Assembly (NCBI GenBank): GCA_025358395.1
Contig: JANYJT010000233.1
Span: forward strand, 1 to 8,180
Source: Bacteroidia bacterium
Lineage (GTDB): Bacteria > Bacteroidota > Bacteroidia > Bacteroidales > Prolixibacteraceae
DNA: 8,180 nt
Reading direction: 5' to 3'
A program made the translations under genes and the position numbers. Positions 5,972 to 8,180 of this stretch are shown here, one piece after another. The notes beneath the pieces were generated by a model. That model saw only the letters and a program-made list of their open reading frames with translations. It had not been told where the DNA came from and did not search any database. How positions within the stretch are numbered: position 1 is the first letter of the stretch; the number at the start of each line of letters is the position of its first letter.

Positions 5972-7078
5972 TCACCATATCTCTACTTTTTTCAGCTTCT
6001 TCAAATATCCTTCATCAATCCAGGCACCCAATCCAACGACATCAGGAACTGTAACCACTCCATGATTGTCGTAGGTGATTCCGCCCGAAACAGGATCCTC
6101 CGTGAACATCAGCGGGGTATCGAAATCGCAATAAACGATGCTATCGCTGGAAAGTGCCAGATGGGCCGCCGCAGTAAAACCCAGCCGTGACTCGAGAAAT
6201 CCTCCTAACTGAAGATGCATATTGGCTTGCTCCGCCAGTTTAACAATTTTCAAGGCATTGAAAATCCCTGATGATTTGCCGAGTTTGATATTTAGTTGAT
6301 CACACGCCTGCAGATCAATCAATCTTTTGGCATCATGATGGTCTGAGCACGATTCGTCGGCCATAATTTCGATCGGGCTCTGCTTCCTGACCAGCGGAAG
6401 CTCCATGAAATTCCAACGAGGAATAGGCTCCTCACAATGCTGAACATTGAAAGGTCCGAGTGCTTTTAAAGTAGCGATTGCAGTGGAAGTATCCCAACCC
6501 TGGTTGGCATCAATCCGCAAAGGTATCTCCATCCCTACCGCCTCTCTGATCAGGCGAATTCTTTCCACATCTGCCTCGCAACTCTCACCCAACTTCACTT
6601 TAATGGCCTGAAATCCATTCTCTTTAATAAGAAGTGCATCCTTTACCATCTTGTGTTTATCTCCTAAACTAACGGTGTAATCAGTAACCAGGATTTTGCC
6701 TTTTTTACCTCCAAGAAAAGCATAAAGCGGTAGTTTTGCCTGTTGAGATGCCAGGTCGTACAAAGCCATGTCAAACGCACTTTTTATGCTCGAATTTCCA
6801 TAGATGACCTGATCCATTTTGTTGACACACCCTTCTAAATGAACAGGATCCGCTCCAATCAGAACCTGGGCCAGATATTGTCCGACAACCACGCAGGTAT
6901 CCATGCTTTCGCCATTGATCGGCATAAACGGACTGCACTCACCAAACCCGGTCTTTCCGGTGTCTGTTCTAATCACCACGACCACATTGCCGGCATAATC
7001 AAATGCGCCCAAAGAGATCACGAAGGGCTCTTTGAGCTTGACAGGCATCTGGTAGAGTTCAATTTTTAAAATTTTCAT
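5972..7078 (-). CDS. Dipeptide epimerase (L-Ala-D/L-Glu epimerase type), enolase superfamily
   Basis: A 368-residue enolase-superfamily enzyme of the muconate-lactonizing subgroup, likely epimerizing the second residue of dipeptides such as L-Ala-D-Glu from murein. The lid domain is about residues 1-125, followed by the TIM barrel. Catalytic bases are the KxK pair Lys160/Lys162 (AIKVKLGE) and Lys265 (LNIKLGKSSG). Mg2+ ligands are Asp190 (RIDANQGW), Glu216 (HCEEPIPR) and Asp241 (MADESC). The C-terminal DFD (Asp318/Asp320 in YCDFDTPLMF) is the DxD motif that in characterised dipeptide epimerases binds the substrate amino group, and it separates this protein from muconate or o-succinylbenzoate enzymes. 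Actual dipeptide preference varies widely in the family and is not predictable here. The start is taken as ATG at 7078 (MKILKIELYQMP), not an in-frame ATG at 7153: the extra 25 residues would overlap the upstream gene and have no family counterpart. The spacing of 7 bp to that gene suggests an operon. Confidence 0.9.
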   Translation of the reverse strand: MKILKIELYQMPVKLKEPFVISLGAFDYAGNVVVVIRTDTGKTGFGECSPFMPINGESMDTCVVVGQYLAQVLIGADPVHLEGCVNKMDQVIYGNSSIKSAFDMALYDLASQQAKLPLYAFLGGKKGKILVTDYTVSLGDKHKMVKDALLIKENGFQAIKVKLGESCEADVERIRLIREAVGMEIPLRIDANQGWDTSTAIATLKALGPFNVQHCEEPIPRWNFMELPLVRKQSPIEIMADESCSDHHDAKRLIDLQACDQLNIKLGKSSGIFNALKIVKLAEQANMHLQLGGFLESRLGFTAAAHLALSSDSIVYCDFDTPLMFTEDPVSGGITYDNHGVVTVPDVVGLGAWIDEGYLKKLKKVEIW

Positions 7079-7085
7079 ATTGAAA

Positions 7086-8180
7086 TTATTTCTTCTCTCC
7101 GGCGGTAAAAGTCGTCCACGGTTGTGAGGGTCGGTCGGCCAGCATTCCTTCAAGCCAGAAATATTGCGGATGCTCCTTCAAAAATTTGGCTCCATCAAAA
7201 GCCATTCCGCATGCGGATCCCCATCGCGCTTCAAATGACATCCTTTTTGCCATGGCCGCGTTTACGACCTTCCCGTCGAGGGTACCTTCCGGACTAAAAG
7301 GGATGTCCGGGCCATACGGTTGCGCATCGATTTCCCAGTGACCACAAAGGGTGCGGCCTCCCGGATTTTTCTTCTTCAGATAGCTGTCATAATGGTCTGC
7401 TTCAAACGCTTTGGCAAGCTTCAGATCGATTTTTCCGGCATATTTCTTCATGAGTTCTTTCCATCTTACCCGTCGTGCTATGGATGAATATTTAATGTTG
7501 GTCTCATCCTTTTTTGTTTCAAAACGGAGCAATTTTAGGTCCTCCGCCACATTGGAACCAATAAAATAGCCCTCTTTTTTCTTTTCAAAGGCTACTTGTT
7601 TCAACCCAAGTTCCAGCCGCGCAATCTCGTTGGTATTGATATCGCCCAACAGCCAGGCATTGGCATAACCTCCGTTGTTGCGCCGTTTCATGATTTCGCA
7701 CCACTCCTCGATGGAGGAGGCATCCTGGGTAGCACGGCGCATCCGCGAAAATTCCGGGTCACCTTTGGGGTCGAAAGGGAAGAATTCACCGATGGTGGTT
7801 TCGGATCCCACCAATCCGGCATCGGTAATGAAAAAGTCGGTCTCACTGTGAATAAAACCGGCCAAAGATTGCATCAAAATGCGGTGTCCCTTTTCCGGCA
7901 GGATATCCAGGATGATGTTGCACATTGGATTGTGGTACAAATCCATGGTGTTGTGGCCCAAAACTATCTGTCCATCTGCCGTCATGTTGCCGGTCGCGAT
8001 GAAGGAGCTGCATGATTCCTTCGGATGCAATTCGAGACGAACATGCACAGAATCTTTGACTGTAGGCCACCATGAACCCATCAACTCCGCATAACCATTG
8101 AGCCCGACCATTTCATTGAGGGTAGTGGCAATACCGGCGATTCGGAGTCCTTCGACAATTCCCTCCATTTCTGCCAAATT
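7086..8180 (-). CDS. C45 / phospholipase-B-like Ntn-hydrolase, N-terminus beyond window
   Basis: Partial gene, 364 codons to the stop at 7086; the frame is open at base 8180, so signal peptide and propeptide, if any, lie outside. It belongs, by motif recall, to the N-terminal-nucleophile superfamily that includes acyl-CoA:6-APA acyltransferase-like C45 peptidases and phospholipase-B-like proteins, which self-cleave to expose a Cys nucleophile and then hydrolyse amide or ester bonds. The candidate nucleophile is the Cys of KESCSSFIATG (codon 8012-8010), followed by ADGQIVLGHNTMD. Further family-like blocks are FFITDAGLVGSETTIGEF, the SRMRRATQDASSIEEW segment with an NNGGYANAWLLGD stretch about ten residues later, and GYFIGSNVAEDL. 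The C-terminal ~100 residues include GGRTLCGHWEID and an alanine/glycine-rich stretch near AKRMSFEARWGSACG. Substrate is unknown; adjacency to a dipeptide epimerase suggests a peptide-type amide. A TTG at 8177 is probably an internal Leu codon rather than the start. Confidence 0.75.
   Translation of the reverse strand, partial: NLAEMEGIVEGLRIAGIATTLNEMVGLNGYAELMGSWWPTVKDSVHVRLELHPKESCSSFIATGNMTADGQIVLGHNTMDLYHNPMCNIILDILPEKGHRILMQSLAGFIHSETDFFITDAGLVGSETTIGEFFPFDPKGDPEFSRMRRATQDASSIEEWCEIMKRRNNGGYANAWLLGDINTNEIARLELGLKQVAFEKKKEGYFIGSNVAEDLKLLRFETKKDETNIKYSSIARRVRWKELMKKYAGKIDLKLAKAFEADHYDSYLKKKNPGGRTLCGHWEIDAQPYGPDIPFSPEGTLDGKVVNAAMAKRMSFEARWGSACGMAFDGAKFLKEHPQYFWLEGMLADRPSQPWTTFTAGEKK

Noticed and set aside
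7079..7153. N-terminal extension of 25 residues on the dipeptide epimerase
   Set aside because: It overlaps the end of the upstream hydrolase gene, has a composition unlike a family N-terminus, and the ATG at 7078 gives the typical MKI-type start.
7596..8015. A 139-codon plus-strand frame opposite the Ntn-hydrolase gene
   Set aside because: It is antisense to a gene with coherent family motifs and shows no recognisable domain.

Overview
The window looks like chromosomal DNA of a Bacteroidota (Bacteroidetes) bacterium. Three things point there: a GldH gliding/type IX secretion lipoprotein gene, the gene order holB-ricT-gldH, and several matches to the phylum's distinctive -7 promoter motif TAnnTTTG upstream of genes that otherwise lack clear Shine-Dalgarno sequences. 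Non-coding gaps contain short 7-8 bp tandem repeats of a kind common in this phylum. I cannot place the family with confidence. No tRNA, rRNA, CRISPR array, insertion sequence, prophage or integrase gene is visible. Most of the content is core or housekeeping.

Layout, left to right. (1) Minus strand, cut by the left edge: the first 122 residues of TrmB, a tRNA (guanine-N7) methyltransferase. (2) A gap of about 200 bp with a seven-copy 8-bp tandem array near trmB and a decayed 7/8-bp repetitive stretch near gldH. (3) Minus-strand cluster read right to left: holB (DNA polymerase III delta'), ricT (PSP1-domain protein) and gldH; ricT and gldH overlap by 32 bp. (4) A divergent promoter region of 183 bp between holB and pgk. 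(5) Plus strand: pgk (phosphoglycerate kinase), a 205-bp gap with two 7-bp arrays and a strong hairpin terminator that runs directly into a promoter-like motif, then a diacylglycerol/lipid kinase family gene. (6) Minus strand, converging on the lipid kinase with 12 bp between stops: a dipeptide epimerase of the enolase superfamily and, 7 bp upstream of it, a C45/phospholipase-B-like Ntn-hydrolase gene that runs off the right edge.

How the genes fit together: pgk is central glycolysis. HolB belongs to the clamp loader, RicT is linked to RNA processing/maturation factors in Firmicutes, and GldH is a periplasmic-side lipoprotein needed for gliding and type IX secretion. Their clustering is conserved in the phylum as far as I recall, but does not imply one pathway. 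The last two genes form a probable operon: an epimerase acting on L-Ala-D/L-Glu-type dipeptides next to an amidohydrolase-type Ntn enzyme, consistent with peptide or murein-fragment catabolism. That pair is the most interesting functional lead. I did not find a convincing novel system; the best second-look items are this pair, the terminator-promoter fusion and the clustered short-period repeats.
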